From NCBI GenBank assembly GCA_965153455.1, contig OZ234495.1, positions 17,604,875 to 17,668,874 of the forward strand: a DNA stretch of 64,000 nucleotides, written 5' to 3'. The notes under the pieces are model-generated. The model was given only the letters and a program-made list of their open reading frames with translations. It did not search any database and was not told the origin of the DNA. This document shows, piece by piece, positions 35,601 through 46,862 of the stretch (positions are counted from its first letter, which is position 1; each line of letters opens with the position of its first letter). The translations under genes and the position numbers were made by a program. Source of the stretch: Sphagnum compactum. Its lineage: Eukaryota; Bryophyta; Sphagnopsida; Sphagnales.

Positions 35601-36083
35601 GAATTTAAAGATGGCAAGGATGGTAGGTGTAATACCATCACCATTTTCTCCCACCAAATGTCAGTCAATGCACTCCCCAATGGGCACGTTCAAATCTATC
35701 CCAATGAAGGAGAAGTGTGGGCGTTTCACAGAAACAGAAACAAGTCAGCAGCAGAGAAGAATATTGAGAAAGAGGGTGGTGGGTCAGAAAAGCCCAATGG
35801 GACAGATTCTGCAAAAGAGCCTAGCTTCCGGCTTGTTGAGATTCTATCCAGCCCTGGATGTGGCAGGTCACCTGAGGTTCAAGCACTTGGGAAGCTCCCA
35901 GGATTTCGGACGTTTTGGATACCTGCATACAAGAGAGGCCACCTTCCCCCAAAGCATATGCATTTATTTTCACATAGAGTACCCGCTTACAGAATGACAG
36001 GCAATGAGGGCATGAACATTCCCCCTAATTGCTGGGACATTGACCCAGCTGCTATCCCAAAGTGGGAGTCAAAAGTGACTTAG
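29630..36083 (+). CDS. XRCC4-like head + C-terminal DUF3444 protein (eight exons)
   Basis: Predicted 1079-residue nuclear protein. Exons: 29630-29774, 29924-30072, 31116-31232, 31438-32726, 33241-33953, 34197-34369, 34897-35040, 35574-36083; all introns are GT-AG and codon phase holds at every join. Residues about 10-137 match the XRCC4 head: FCITVLNGSLAWSYH, SEENVAEVASAWGISVEEF, TYSFRVLD, FSWTVAGRKVKLELKK, then the start of a helix (FDLILEKVERLE). XRCC4 partners DNA ligase IV in non-homologous end joining. Here the helix soon gives way to a long disordered region with two SUMO-interaction-like motifs (AIVVSDSDNED about 420; ASIIEVKLD about 830) and an AT-hook-like KKRGRP (about 785). Residues about 845-1070 are a full DUF3444: YKFEDDRAEE, QIWALYDELDDMPR, IFSHQM, IYPNEGEVWA, KLPGF, FSHRVPAYRMTG, DPAAIP. 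DUF3444 is usually C-terminal in plant DnaJ-like proteins. The weakest join is exon 3 to 4; if wrong, an XRCC4 gene and a DUF3444 gene lie side by side. Confidence 0.75.
30583..30847 (+). repeat. ~43-bp minisatellite in intron 2 of the XRCC4-DUF3444 gene
   Basis: Six near-identical copies of TTTTTCTCTTAAATCCTTTG plus CTTTTGATTCCAAATTCAAG run head to tail. Copies differ mainly in one or two bases at the join (AGATAG, AGATTG, GAAG). The array lies within the 1043-base intron 30073-31115, so it should not affect the protein. Confidence 0.92.
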
Positions 36084-37175
36084 AATGCAAACTTACTGAG
36101 AGCTTTTGGGGTTGCAAAAGGTGTGGTGTGACCAAAACCGGAATAGAAGTCCCTCATAGAAGTTTATTTTATTTGCTCATGTGTGATCAATCATTCTGTA
36201 GATTCAAGTTAGTATGCATTTTGTTTACATGGACATAAGGCCTGCCAAACCTAATATATTGCTGGAAAGGACAAGATATGGTTTTGCACATTGAACATGA
36301 TCGATGATGTTTGGATATATGCATATCCATAGGTGCGTATCTTGGCACTGACAATGTGCACTTCCTCTGCGTGTGGCAGGTCACCTCTCAGGAAGCTTTT
36401 AACATAAGTGATCAGAGGGACCCTAAACTGTCACAATTCCTACATTCCAAGGACCAAAGACCATACCATCTGAACAATTCATTGACCTTCCACCACTCAC
36501 TTCCCATCTATTGTGTAGGATGGGCATTGAATTCAATACCAAAAACAAGACCCTGAGCTTGATGGGTATTGTGAAAAACATATATGTCTGCTGCCCTGAC
36601 TTGGTTCAAACACCAGTTGAGTATGTGGGGTTGACGACAGCAGGGATGGAGAGAAAGGGGAGGGCGCAAAATTCTGAATGCAATGGAGACATGCTTATAG
36701 GAGTGATGTCATAGTATACAAGTTATATGGAAAATTGCAGTGAGGTTATAGTGTAGTTACACAGTAAATTGGAGTGATGTTATAGCATACAGTTGCATGG
36801 TAAATTGCATAAGGAGGTGGAGTCACAGTGGTTCTGGTTAGGGGGTTAGGGTTGGTGTCATTTCCTTACCAAAAGTGCTTTATGAAGCAGAAGTGCGATT
36901 GGGATTGGAATAGGGAATTAGATCAGGAAAGGAAGAAGAGTGATTATTAGTTGTCCACACAAAATACACCTACGACAATTGGATACTTGAACCTAGTAGT
37001 CTAACCTAAGCTTAAATCTCAAGCCAAACTTTGCCACAAAGTTTAGACAGTAGGGGTTGTTAACTCATAACACACTTATCTCAATTTTGTACTTCACCAA
37101 AGTGTACTTTAAGCTTTACATAAGAGCCAAGCACAACTTTGCCATGAAAGTTTTACTTAAAGAGGGAGTGAGCAA
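36084..37175. other. Intergenic, 3' of the DUF3444 gene; no gene recognised
   Basis: The first few hundred bases may be 3' UTR. No domain was recognised in the short frames at 36311-36714. A duplicated AGTGATGT(C/T)ATAG(C/T)ATACA-type stretch occurs at 36702-36790. Confidence 0.4.
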
Positions 37176-37639
37176 AATTTGTATTTCTAAGAGCATCTGC
37201 ACCTCCGCCCTTGCATCTGGCACCACAAACTGGTCTGAGCGGGGCATGTGCAGGCTCTCTTGTGCAAGGGTTGGTATACAGTTAAAAAACGACCCACTGC
37301 AAGAACCAACTTGGCCCCACATGTGCATTTCATTGCACATGTGCTGAAGAGGTTTGGCAAGGTTTTGACAACATCTTCTACAATAAAGTAAATAAAAGAT
37401 TGCAACTTTCCTACTTGCAATGGAATGTTAGAGAAAGTAGTTGCAAGAGAACTTTCAAGCAATACTTGAAGATGATGGTTGTGGATACTTGTTTGGAAGC
37501 ACATTCATGAACAAGATAAGGACTAGTTTTGAAATTTAGAAGGAGAGAAAGCACGGAGGTTCATATCCAAGAAAAAAACTTAATATGGAGAAAGAGAGGA
37601 AGGGAGGACAAGATAGAATGGGGAGGGATTATTTTTATG

Positions 37640-38165
37640 CCACACTAGTGTATGATGATGGATTGTTAAAGAGGAGGTTTAGAATAAGGAAAACATTCAT
37701 TCTTATGTAAAAACAAGATGCACTTGATAATATAGGCTTTAGCTCCATGCAAAAGTGCACAACTAGTTTGCATAGTTTATGGAATCACACCTAATGTAGT
37801 TGATGAGTATTGTTGAATGGGGAAAACACAACAATGGAGGCAATGAAAAGATTTGTGAAGGTCATCAAAGAAATTTTTGGAACCCAATATTTGAGGTAGC
37901 CTACAAAAAAGGATATTGAGAGGCAACTCAAAACTAATAAGGCTCGAGGTTTTCCAATTATGTTTGCAAGTTTAGATTGCATGCACTGCCATTGGAAAAT
38001 TTGTCCAATTGCTTGGCAAAGACGATTTCAAAATAAAGATGATAATAGGTTAATCATTCTTGAAGTTATTGCCAACCAATGAGTATAGATTTGACATGCG
38101 TTTTTGGTCTTCCTAGTGGTAACAATGACATCAGTGTGTTAGATTGGTCACCACTTGTTGTTAAC
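37640..38165 (+). pseudogene. PIF/Harbinger-type transposase relic
   Basis: Conceptual translation over several stops gives the ordered blocks of plant PIF/Harbinger (ALP1/HARBI1-like) transposases: KRRFRIRKTF; GFSSMQKCTTSLHSL; EAMKRFVKVIKEIFGTQYLR; PTKKDIERQ; KARGFPIMFASLDCMHCHW; KICPIAW; LIILEVIAN; FFGLPSGNNDISVLDWSPL. The first and second catalytic aspartates (in SLDCMH and NNDI) are still present. The third acidic residue and the C-terminal part were not found. In-frame stops and at least one frame change show it is dead. A GC-richer stretch at 37190-37300 beginning GAGCATCTGCACC may be a remnant element end. Confidence 0.8.
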
Positions 38166-41100
38166 TTATGCTAACGTATTTCAAAGGCCAACTACCAAAA
38201 TGGAATCTATTGTCAATAGTAATACAAATCCAATATTTCCTAATAGGTCTAGCTTTGATGGAACATATTTTTTTAGTGTTGCAACAACCATGTCAGCAAT
38301 GGCTTGTGCATAAACTCACAATGTAAAATCATAGAATTTTATTTGATTCTATTCCTCCTTTGTAGTTCTTGAACCTTGTGGCTTTTTGGAGTTTAAACTA
38401 CCAATGTTGATAGGTGGTTCTAAACAATTTTATTCATTTTAATGATCAAAATTAGAATATGCATATTGTTCTCCATGGGCAGATTGCTTCAAAAGCTTAA
38501 TCTATGTTGTATCTTCCATCAAATCTGTTAATCTAGGAACAAATTTCAAAATGAGCCAATAATGTAAACAAAACTCACATTTTTACATGTATTTTGTTGT
38601 AGGTAGATTGTAGGTAAGGTGTATGACAAACTCACAAATTTGTAGACATATAATGTATTTGCAATCACATATGTTTGCAAATATGTATACAAATTTGCAA
38701 CCATGTTATTGTAGTTCCATCAACTTGTTAACATCATATATTGTTACCGAGGTTCATCATTTTTAGTTAACAAATAATGGCACAATTGCTTGAAAACTAT
38801 TTCAATTTTAAAATAGTTTACCAAAGTCACCTATCATTGATTAGTTTTGTCTTGGGTTCTTCATTTGAAATGATTGTTTACCATGTTCCTATCAATGTCA
38901 AATGGGAACTTCCTACCTTCTTAGTGAAGCATGAACCTTCTTTTTCTTCTCAAGTAACACCCACTATAAGAATTCATGGTTTATTTAACCATAAAAGTTA
39001 TTCAAAAAACACTTGTCAAAAAGACCATCTAGTCATTTGAACAAGTCAATTTCAACAATGTACAAATTGATTAATGTTGTTTTTAAGTATCCCCAAGGTG
39101 GCATTTTGACTAGTCAAATACATTTGAAGTTGCCCATTTGATTATTAATCACATACAACCAATCAAAATGACAATCATTTTGGGCTGACCATTTATTTCG
39201 CATGGCAACATATGAATGCATTTTTTTTTCACATATCAATGTTTTGTTATGCGGTAAAAAGGTAGGTAGGTACTTACCTACGCCCTACCTAAGACCATAT
39301 GTCTACAAGGTACATGTACACCAGATAAATCATCAAATATACAAAATTTATATACATGATTTGCTCAAGCTTGAACCCAAAACTTCTTGAAGTCATCCCA
39401 ATGCCTTTGCAACCAAGCTACACAACATGTTGTTAATAAAACATGTGCAACATTTCATTTTTTCTTGTTAACCATGAAATCATTAAGAAATCCCAAAATT
39501 GACATACCTTTTTATTTCAAAATTTGTTCAAATGAAACAAATAAAACATAATGTTGAAACTTATTCAAAGATCTATTCAATAAAATTAATATATTATATT
39601 AATGTCCAAATGATTTATAAAATATATATAAATCATGACAAATTCAAACATGTTAAATTATGATTCTTCCATTTCAAATTCCATTATTTATATCATTGAA
39701 CAAAACTAGATAAATAGGTAGGGTAAGGTATGTAAGTCGACCTAAGGTAACACAACATGTGACAACATATAGTTTAACACATGGTATGTGCAACCTAGAA
39801 CGGATTGATTTTAGCATTTGAGAAAATGTTTAAAATATTTTTAACCAAAAGTTTTGGACAACATTTTTTGGGCCAAGAAATAATAAATGATAAATTAAAT
39901 TGTCTCTTTTGATATTGGCCATTTAACCAACATTGTTGGTCATAATAAGAACTAAATCTTAATCCCATTGTTGAATTGAATTTAGTTGAATTTAGTTGAA
40001 TAGAATTTAATTTAATTCAAATTCCAATCAATTTATTTGAATTGAATTGAATTAAATTTGAATTGAATTGAATTGAATTTCAATTCAAGGTGCATGCAAT
40101 GTCATTCAATATTTTCATTTTAATGGAACTTAATTTTCACAAAATGAATTCATTTTTTCATCAATTGATCATCACGGGTAATGCGTAATAGTGTGGAACC
40201 CAAGTAATATTTCATGTAATGAATAAAATAACATTAATTATTTTTTTGGTGTATTTTGTGTCCTTGTTAATAATGTCATACTTAAATTTAAACATGTTGT
40301 GTGTCATTTTTGGTTAAAAAAACTATTGGTGATAAGGTCAAAATGTTTATCAAGGATTATAATGTATATGTGGGTTTCATATATTGATTTATTAAATACC
40401 ATAATTACATTTTAAATAGGTTTTTTCAACTTTTAAAATATAATTTTTTGGATTTGATATTGAGACCAAATATGACCTGTATTATATATATATATATATA
40501 TATAAACATGTTTGCATCAAACACTACATTATAATCAAATACACAAATTTATTTTTCACCATGATTAGTAATTTTGAACTAATACAATCATTAAAGACAT
40601 TCAAAATTAGAATCAACAACATTCAATATATGATTTAATAAATGTGCACCTAAAAAAACCAACACATATATGTGACCTTTCTTATAAAATATGTTAGAAC
40701 CCACAATAAATTTAAGAACATTTGATGAAGGTTCTAGTAATATTATAATTCTCAAACACTTTCCCTTGTCACCTAGTTCCCACAATCCTCTTGTACCACA
40801 AAAAAAGAAAGAAAACACCCAAAAACCAGTGCCACAAAAAGGAAAAGCAACACTCCAAAAGAAAGTCCTCCTAAATTATCCCTTTAATGAACTAGTTATC
40901 CCAAACAAAGAGACCTTTAAAAGAAAACATAGTCCACTTTTGTTGCCTTTTATATATTCTCATCCTAACAAAACAACTTAACTTTAGTTTTTTTTTTTAA
41001 TCGTCACCAAGCACTACCTCAAACTAGATGTAAATTAACCACATCAAAAGCGTTTATGCCTATTTCAAAACAACTTTACATCATCATAGTTTTTTCACCC

Positions 41101-41300
41101 AACCACAAGCACTGGGTCTAGCACATTTCTCTACAAGCTTTTTCCCCTCCTTTCTATTCATTTACTCTCTAATCCATCTTCCCTCTTCTATTTTTCCCAA
41201 TCTATCTTCCTCTTCTTACCTCCCTCTTGTCCTTTTTCTCTTTTTTTTTTGGACCTTTTTTGAGAAAGTATTTTCCCTCTTGGGTCGATCAATGAATTTA
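38166..41300. other. Very AT-rich intergenic DNA
   Basis: No gene was recognised. 40030-40215 matches a repeat at 3190-3390. A (TA)n run lies at 40484-40503. A minus-strand tRNA-like stretch (GGTTCAAGCTTGA as B box) sits near 39360-39425 but is weak. Open frames at 38777-39040 and 40691-40981 have AT-rich codon content and no domain. Confidence 0.5.
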
Positions 41301-41390
41301 TCACATTTGAAGTTGGGACTTGAACCACATGCTCCCCACTAATCTAATACAAAGATAAGTAAGTAACCCCAGTTGTTGAGGAGTTAGTAG
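41300..41390 (-). repeat. Possible tRNA-derived SINE head, minus strand
   Basis: Read on the minus strand, GGTTCAAGTCCC (about 41307-41318) matches a Pol III B box, and an upstream A-box-like CTCAACAACTGG lies about 60-70 bases before it. No stem structure was verified. Confidence 0.25.
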
Positions 41391-41780
41391 AGGGGTGGGT
41401 TTTGGAATAACTATGTGCGAATGAATGCTGAAGGAAAGCTTTTATTTGAATGGAGAAAAAAAAGGGGGAAGAAAATAACATGGATGCAATTGATGCAATC
41501 TGATTGGTGCAATTGCCGAAAATATGCCTACACGGACAGGTGGGCTGTATAAGTTCTAAATGTATCCTTCGTTTTCTGAGCCTGCGTGGCTGCTGATGAT
41601 TGGTTAGAATATATTCGGACCAATGGTTTTGCTCCAGCTGGTACTTCGTGCTGAGCCTTCCAAAGGCCTAAAAAATAAAAATAAAATAAAAATTAAAAAA
41701 AAAAAAGAAAAAAAAAGACAGGGGACGCTCTCCCATTGGTGGTTAAGGGGTCCCTAAACGGCTTATTCCACCCCAATAAG

Positions 41781-41850
41781 GTAACAGTCCAGTGGTCGTC
41801 GTCTCTGCACGACATCAACAGGCCCTGGGTTCGAATCCCCCAACAAGCAC
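41781..41850 (+). repeat. Possible tRNA-derived SINE head upstream of the DUF1997 gene
   Basis: A perfect B box (GGTTCGAATCC, 41828-41838) and a loose A box (CAGTCCAGTGG) lie about 40 bases apart, as in tRNA genes. No acceptor stem pairs, so it is not a functional tRNA. Confidence 0.35.
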
Positions 41851-42080
41851 GCGATTCCGCGCCCCTTCCTGCTCATCGCAGGGGAAATCCTCGAAGCTCA
41901 TCTTCTGCGACGACGAAGAAGAAGGAGGAAGAGGAGAAGGAGAACGAGGAGCAGAAGAAGGAGAATGAGAGAGAGATTGTGGGCGGGGGGGGGTTGTGTT
42001 TAGTTGATTCTGGAGGAGGTGAATTGTGAGTATGCGCCTTGAATCCAGTGAGTGAGGAGACTGGAGTTGTGGGTGGTAGT

Positions 42081-44295
42081 ATGGCTGTGTGTGGTCGTTC
42101 CTCAGTCTCGACCACAATGGCAGCTTCTTGTTCTTCTTCATCATCTTCCCTTTTTTTCAAGGTAAAATTGCACTTCGTCAATTCACTGACAAGGGGTTAG
42201 ATTACATGCTTTTGCTTGTCACCCCTAGTGGCTCACGGAGTTTTTCGAATTGATGGTCGTATGGTTGAGAGGAAGCTCTTGGAGCTTCAGAGGTTTTCTG
42301 TAACCCTAAAATTGGACCGTGTAGTGTTTGTTTCTTTGGTGAATTACGGGGCTGCTGCTGCTGCTGCAGCTTTGAGTTTGCGGAACTCTTAAGAATTTGT
42401 TGTCTTTCTAGGGATTTGCTTGATGGATTCAGGTTTTGTTTTTTGGGGTCTTTTTTCGGCAGGCAGGAGAAGACTCCTCTAGGCTCTTGACAGAATGCAA
42501 GACACCAGTTCAGGGAGCTTGCTTTCTGGCTTTAAGGAGGCATCAAAGGTGTGCATTAAAACCCTCCTACCTTTTGAGCAACAGCCTTTGAATCCTTGGC
42601 TGACAAGCTGTGACAACATGCTCTGTTGCTGGAACATTAGGGTCCCCTCAGTTGACATGCATTTCCATTGAATTCTGGTGCATGGCTGGTGAATTATACA
42701 TGTTGCAACTTTTGGCAGGATAGTGGTGGGAAGACCAAAACTTCATCTACAAAGATTGGTGGTTGCAGCAGCAGCCTCCAAAAGTCGGAGAGCAAATTTA
42801 TGTGTGAGAAAACAGGAGACTGTGCCCCTGCCAACATTGACAGATCCCTTGGGAAACCCACAGCATCTGAGCAGTTTTCTTCAGCAGCCTGCTGGCACAA
42901 AATCAATGCTGAACACAAATGTGCTGGAAAGATTTGAGTATCTGGGAGATGGTGTCTTTCGATGCTATTTGCCGAAATTGTTGTTGTTGAAGTTGGAGGT
43001 GGCACCCATTGTTGACCTCTTTGTGTCTGCGACTCACAATGACTGCTGTGTGGAGATGCTCTCATGCAAGGTTGGTTCTTAGTTTTTCTAGTTTTTGGCT
43101 CTTTGTGGTAGAACCCTTGATAGGCTGAGCATAGGGCAATAAAAGTTGCACAGTGAGGATAGATGTTATCATGATATGGGAGGGAGCCCCAGCTCACTTG
43201 TCTCCAAATCATAGTAGAAGTACCTCTTGTTCTGTAGATGAGTGTTGCACTGTTTTTTTTTTTGGCCAAGTGATGGAGCATGATGGGGAAACTTGGGGTT
43301 TGTGTTACAGTTTGCTGGGTCCCAAGCTGTGGAGGAACAAAACAATCATTTTTCAGGTTCATACTTTGACAGTTAAATGTTAGTTTTCATTTTCTCAATT
43401 TGGTGACAAGTAGAAGATGGCAACTTCTTCAACAGATTTCAAACGCACTAAGCTCAACATTTTCTGTTTTTGTTGTTGCAGCTAGCATGAAGAACTATCT
43501 TACATGGCAGTCAAGTACTGAAGGAGAACCTGTATTACATGTTAATGTGGAGCTCAATGTAGCTCTAGAGGTAAACAAAACTTGTCGTGAAGAGTTGCAA
43601 TTGCAAACAGTTGCAGCAGTACACAATTAAGAATTGGGCTACAAAGTTTTTAAGCCTTTTGATTATAGCCCAGAAGTGGCAATCTCATATACAGTGTTTT
43701 CCCAAGACTTGGATTTTTAATGTTGGCTTTTTTGACAGGTCTACACTCTCCCTTTTACAATGTTACCGCTCTCAGCTGTGGAGACACCTGGCAATGTGTA
43801 AGTGGTCATGACTTGAGATTGAAGCTTCTTGTTGACATTGAAAAGGTTTGATGAAGCCTGCAGCATCTATAGAGCTGGGGACTATTGCTAATTCTGTCTA
43901 TAAGGCTTCCACAATAGGGCATGTTGGTACTGTGGTGTGATACACCTTATTCTACTTGAGCTCCCATGCAAACAAACTATCATGGTGAATGTGTGTAGCA
44001 AATTTGATGCTGTTGTTTTGAAAAAGGGCAAGGTCATTGATAACAGTTGGACTTCCACATGGAGAAAAACACCAAAAATCTGCATTCTGTGGTATGTTGC
44101 AGAATTATGCAAGCAATGTTGGACCGGCTGGTCCCAGTATTCATAGATCACCTGTTTATGGACTACCAGAGGTGGGTGGAGGAGGGAGCTGCAAGCCTTG
44201 ACTCAGATTGTATGTCATTCTTAGAATCTATTTCCAATCCTCCCAATGCGAATGGGCAGAAGCGCTTACCAGTTGAAGTTGCCACCAGTACCTGA
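42081..44295 (+). CDS. DUF1997 family protein, probably chloroplast-targeted
   Basis: Predicted 321-residue protein of the DUF1997 family, found in plants, algae and cyanobacteria, with no established biochemical role that I know of. Exons: 42081-42161, 42229-42292, 42467-42548, 42719-43070, 43311-43356, 43482-43570, 43739-43797, 44103-44295; phases agree throughout. The N-terminus is Ser-rich (MAASCSSSSSSLFFK from the second ATG, 42117), like an organelle transit peptide. The domain is clear from about residue 150: VLERFEYLGDGVFRCYLPKL, APIVDLFV, CCVEMLSCK, FAGSQAVEEQNNHFSASM, YLTWQS, VELNVALEVYTLPFTMLPLS, AVETPGNV, then MQAMLDRLVPVFIDHL and DYQRWVEEG. The 64-base second exon is uncertain: joining exon 1 straight to 42463 also keeps frame. 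Confidence 0.85.
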
Positions 44296-45738
44296 TTCTT
44301 GGCTTTGGGACAGACAAAGAAGAAATCATTTCTACAAATTTCCTTGTTGGGCTAACCGGTGCTATGCTATCACCAACACTAAGATTACATTGTCATATTG
44401 TCTTCCTCCTTGGTGATGGCATTCAACTCAAATTGAGGGACGTCACATGTACGCTAGAAGCTGTTGTACTGATATCCGGTCAAGGAGTAAGCACAATGTA
44501 CTATCAATGTCTGGTGTTATTTTTCAGGCGTCTTTCAGATTGTTGGCCAATTTTATTAATGACGCCTTCAGATACTAACATTTAATACAAGAGAATGGTG
44601 AAACTGCCTTGACTTGAGAATCATTGCTCCAGGGATGGAGCTTGCAGAAAAGGTGAACTAGCCTTCTTATTGATAGATAGTTGTTTGTTTTCTCCCCTTG
44701 TTTGAGTAGACAGACTACCATACATGATGAGCGAAGACACTCATCAGCTGTATGATTTGTGGTTTGCAAGTGGAAGCCCAGCAGTTGATTTTCTATTTGG
44801 AATTTAGTTGTTCTTATCTGATGATTTGTAGTTTCATTATTGTGACATTGAGGAATGATTACAATATGAAGTTGTAATATTTACAGTATCATGAATCAGA
44901 ACTGCATTGGATTTTCAATGGAGGATGTTTACACAGTAATAGTCAGTGTATGACACAAACAGTTCCAAAGTACTGTGTCACAGAGACTTTACATTTCTCG
45001 TGTGGAGAAATGCAGTATGGAAGTATGGAAGCTTGGTACATTGCAGAAATTCAGAGTTTCGTTTCTCTTTCACTATAATTGCTGATCTGCTTGTGCATAG
45101 CGTAAAACATTCATAAACCCCAGCATCAAGAAGACAACAGTAGCAGATCAAAATTTTCCCCCTTTTCCACCACTATATGAACTGTGTGTGCTCATGTATC
45201 TTTTTACAAACATAAAAGACGGGACAAGATGACTTCGAAGACTATGAAAAAATGGAGTGAAATTATCAAAGTAATTCCACATGATCCCATCCCAGCTGAC
45301 TTTGATAATGATTACAAACTAACCCTAAACCCGGTGACACAGAACTGCTGCACTCAGTTGAACGAGGGGAGACTCTGCACCTGTAGCAAGAGATCAAATA
45401 TTGGTACCAGAATAATCAAAGAAGAAAACTATGAGATGAGTAACAAACTAACCCTAAACCCTAAACCTGGACAGTTATCCATGTACTCAAACTAAGGAGG
45501 AGAGCCACTCCAAGACTGCAGCAAGAGAAAATCAATGTTGTTGGCATGGGAATAATCAGACAAGAAAACGTTCCAGAAGTAACACATGGAGTAGACAACA
45601 ACAAAAATCTATCATGCAATGGGGATGCACTTCTTCATGTGAAAGAATTAGGAATAGAAGGAAGAAGGCAGAGAGAGCTCTTGTGCTTACAGACTCTTGT
45701 GCACAGTGATTTCTTTCTTATAAGGGAATCAATCAGTT
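44296..45738. other. Intergenic; telomere-like motifs, no gene recognised
   Basis: Short telomere-like tracts ACTAACCCTAAACCC (45318) and ACTAACCCTAAACCCTAAAC (45449) occur in a region whose 103-codon open frame (45184-45495) has no recognisable domain. Part of 44296-44900 may be the 3' UTR of the DUF1997 gene. Confidence 0.4.
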
Positions 45739-46368
45739 TTACTCCATTATTGCTGTCCCTCCAATCGCCTTCAACTTCTCGATGATCTGTTCTGCCTCCT
45801 CCTTGCTCACCCCTTGCTTCAACAGAGTGGGTGCCTTCTCCACCAGCTCCTTGGCCTCCTTGAGACCCAGAGCTGTGAATGCGCGCACTTCTTTGATGAT
45901 CTTAATCTTGGAAGCCGCTTCGTATTTCTCTAGCTTCAAATCGAATGAGGTTTTCTCAGGTTTCTTCTCCTCAACACCAACCGTTGTTGCTGCACCTCCC
46001 ATTCCCACGCCTGGCATCATCCCCCCCATGGCCATTCCCATTGCTGGCATCATCCCCATCCCTGCGGGTAACCCTAATCTTTTCTTCAACAATGTGGTGA
46101 GGTCGGATACCTCGAGCAGCGTGAGAGTAGAGATTTCATCCACCAGCCTTTGAACCTTCTCGGAGGGCTGCGTCCTGGCCTCCGTGGGGTCGTAGTCGGG
46201 TTCATCCCGCGCAACAACACTACCCAACGATCTGGTACACCTTTGCCACAAAATGCCTGGAAGTGCTGCAGGAGGAGGAGGAGGGAGAGAAGGCGACACC
46301 ACGATGTGACGGATGACGGATCGCCGTAGCAACGATCGAGCTGCAGGACAACTCAATAATTGACTCAT
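45739..46368 (-). CDS. Organellar (probably mitochondrial) ribosomal protein bL12 (L7/L12)
   Basis: Stalk protein of a bacterial-type ribosome; bL12 dimers recruit translational GTPases. The gene is intronless and encodes 209 residues. Residues 1 to about 50 are Arg/Ser-rich with few acids ([17 protein letters not shown]), a mitochondrial-type presequence. The N-terminal dimerisation helix follows ([20 protein letters not shown]), then a flexible Gly/Met/Ala hinge ([14 protein letters not shown]). The C-terminal L12 fold includes [52 protein letters not shown] and KLKAIGG. In bacterial L12 the factor-binding helix is the K..IK.(V)R....LGLKEAK segment, and it is intact here. Chloroplast location is less likely given the presequence. 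The start is the only upstream ATG that gives a presequence. Confidence 0.92.
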   Translation of the reverse strand: MSQLLSCPAARSLLRRSVIRHIVVSPSLPPPPPAALPGILWQRCTRSLGSVVARDEPDYDPTEARTQPSEKVQRLVDEISTLTLLEVSDLTTLLKKRLGLPAGMGMMPAMGMAMGGMMPGVGMGGAATTVGVEEKKPEKTSFDLKLEKYEAASKIKIIKEVRAFTALGLKEAKELVEKAPTLLKQGVSKEEAEQIIEKLKAIGGTAIME

Positions 46369-46787
46369 AGCAGAAAACGACCTGTCTCCTCCACAAAACC
46401 TTTCATGTGCTTGTCTCCATTTCCGCTTTCCTTACCATATTCATCTTCTCCACTACTGCTGGGCCGCAACTCCAGAAATGAGAAACCCGAAACTCGCAAT
46501 CAAAAATCGACAACAACCCATTCTAATTGCTACACAGAGCTTCTTCTCCCCTGCGCTTAAAACCAGGCAAAGAGGACAAAAAGGCAGCAGCCACAACCAA
46601 AAAACAAAAAAAATAACACTCTGTCGTTCCTCTGTCGTTCCCGCACAGAGACAGACAGACAGACAGAAAGAAGATAGACAGAAGAACATGCAGAGCGGCG
46701 AGGTTCGTGCTTCACCAGCGATGTCGCACTTCTGGGATTTTCAGATTCTGGGTTTTTCCATCAGGGGTTTTGCGTCCGGCAAGCAAC

Positions 46788-46862
46788 AAGCAACTCAGTG
46801 GCTAAACCTCATGGCTCAATTCACAAGTGGTTCTGGGTTCAAATCCCACTACCAACGAAAAG
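46788..46862 (+). repeat. Possible tRNA-derived SINE head
   Basis: It shows an A-box-like CAACTCAGTGGCTAAACC and a B-box GGTTCAAATCC (46836-46846), spaced as in tRNAs and followed by CACTACC. It lies about 420 bases upstream of the bL12 start, on the opposite strand. No full cloverleaf was verified. Confidence 0.4.

Noticed and set aside
42229-42292. Reading of the DUF1997 second exon as AHGVFRIDGRMVERKLLELQ
   Set aside because: This frame looks protein-like but is out of phase with both neighbouring exons at the available splice sites.
45782-46153. Plus-strand open frame opposite bL12
   Set aside because: It is the antisense shadow of a strongly conserved ribosomal protein gene.
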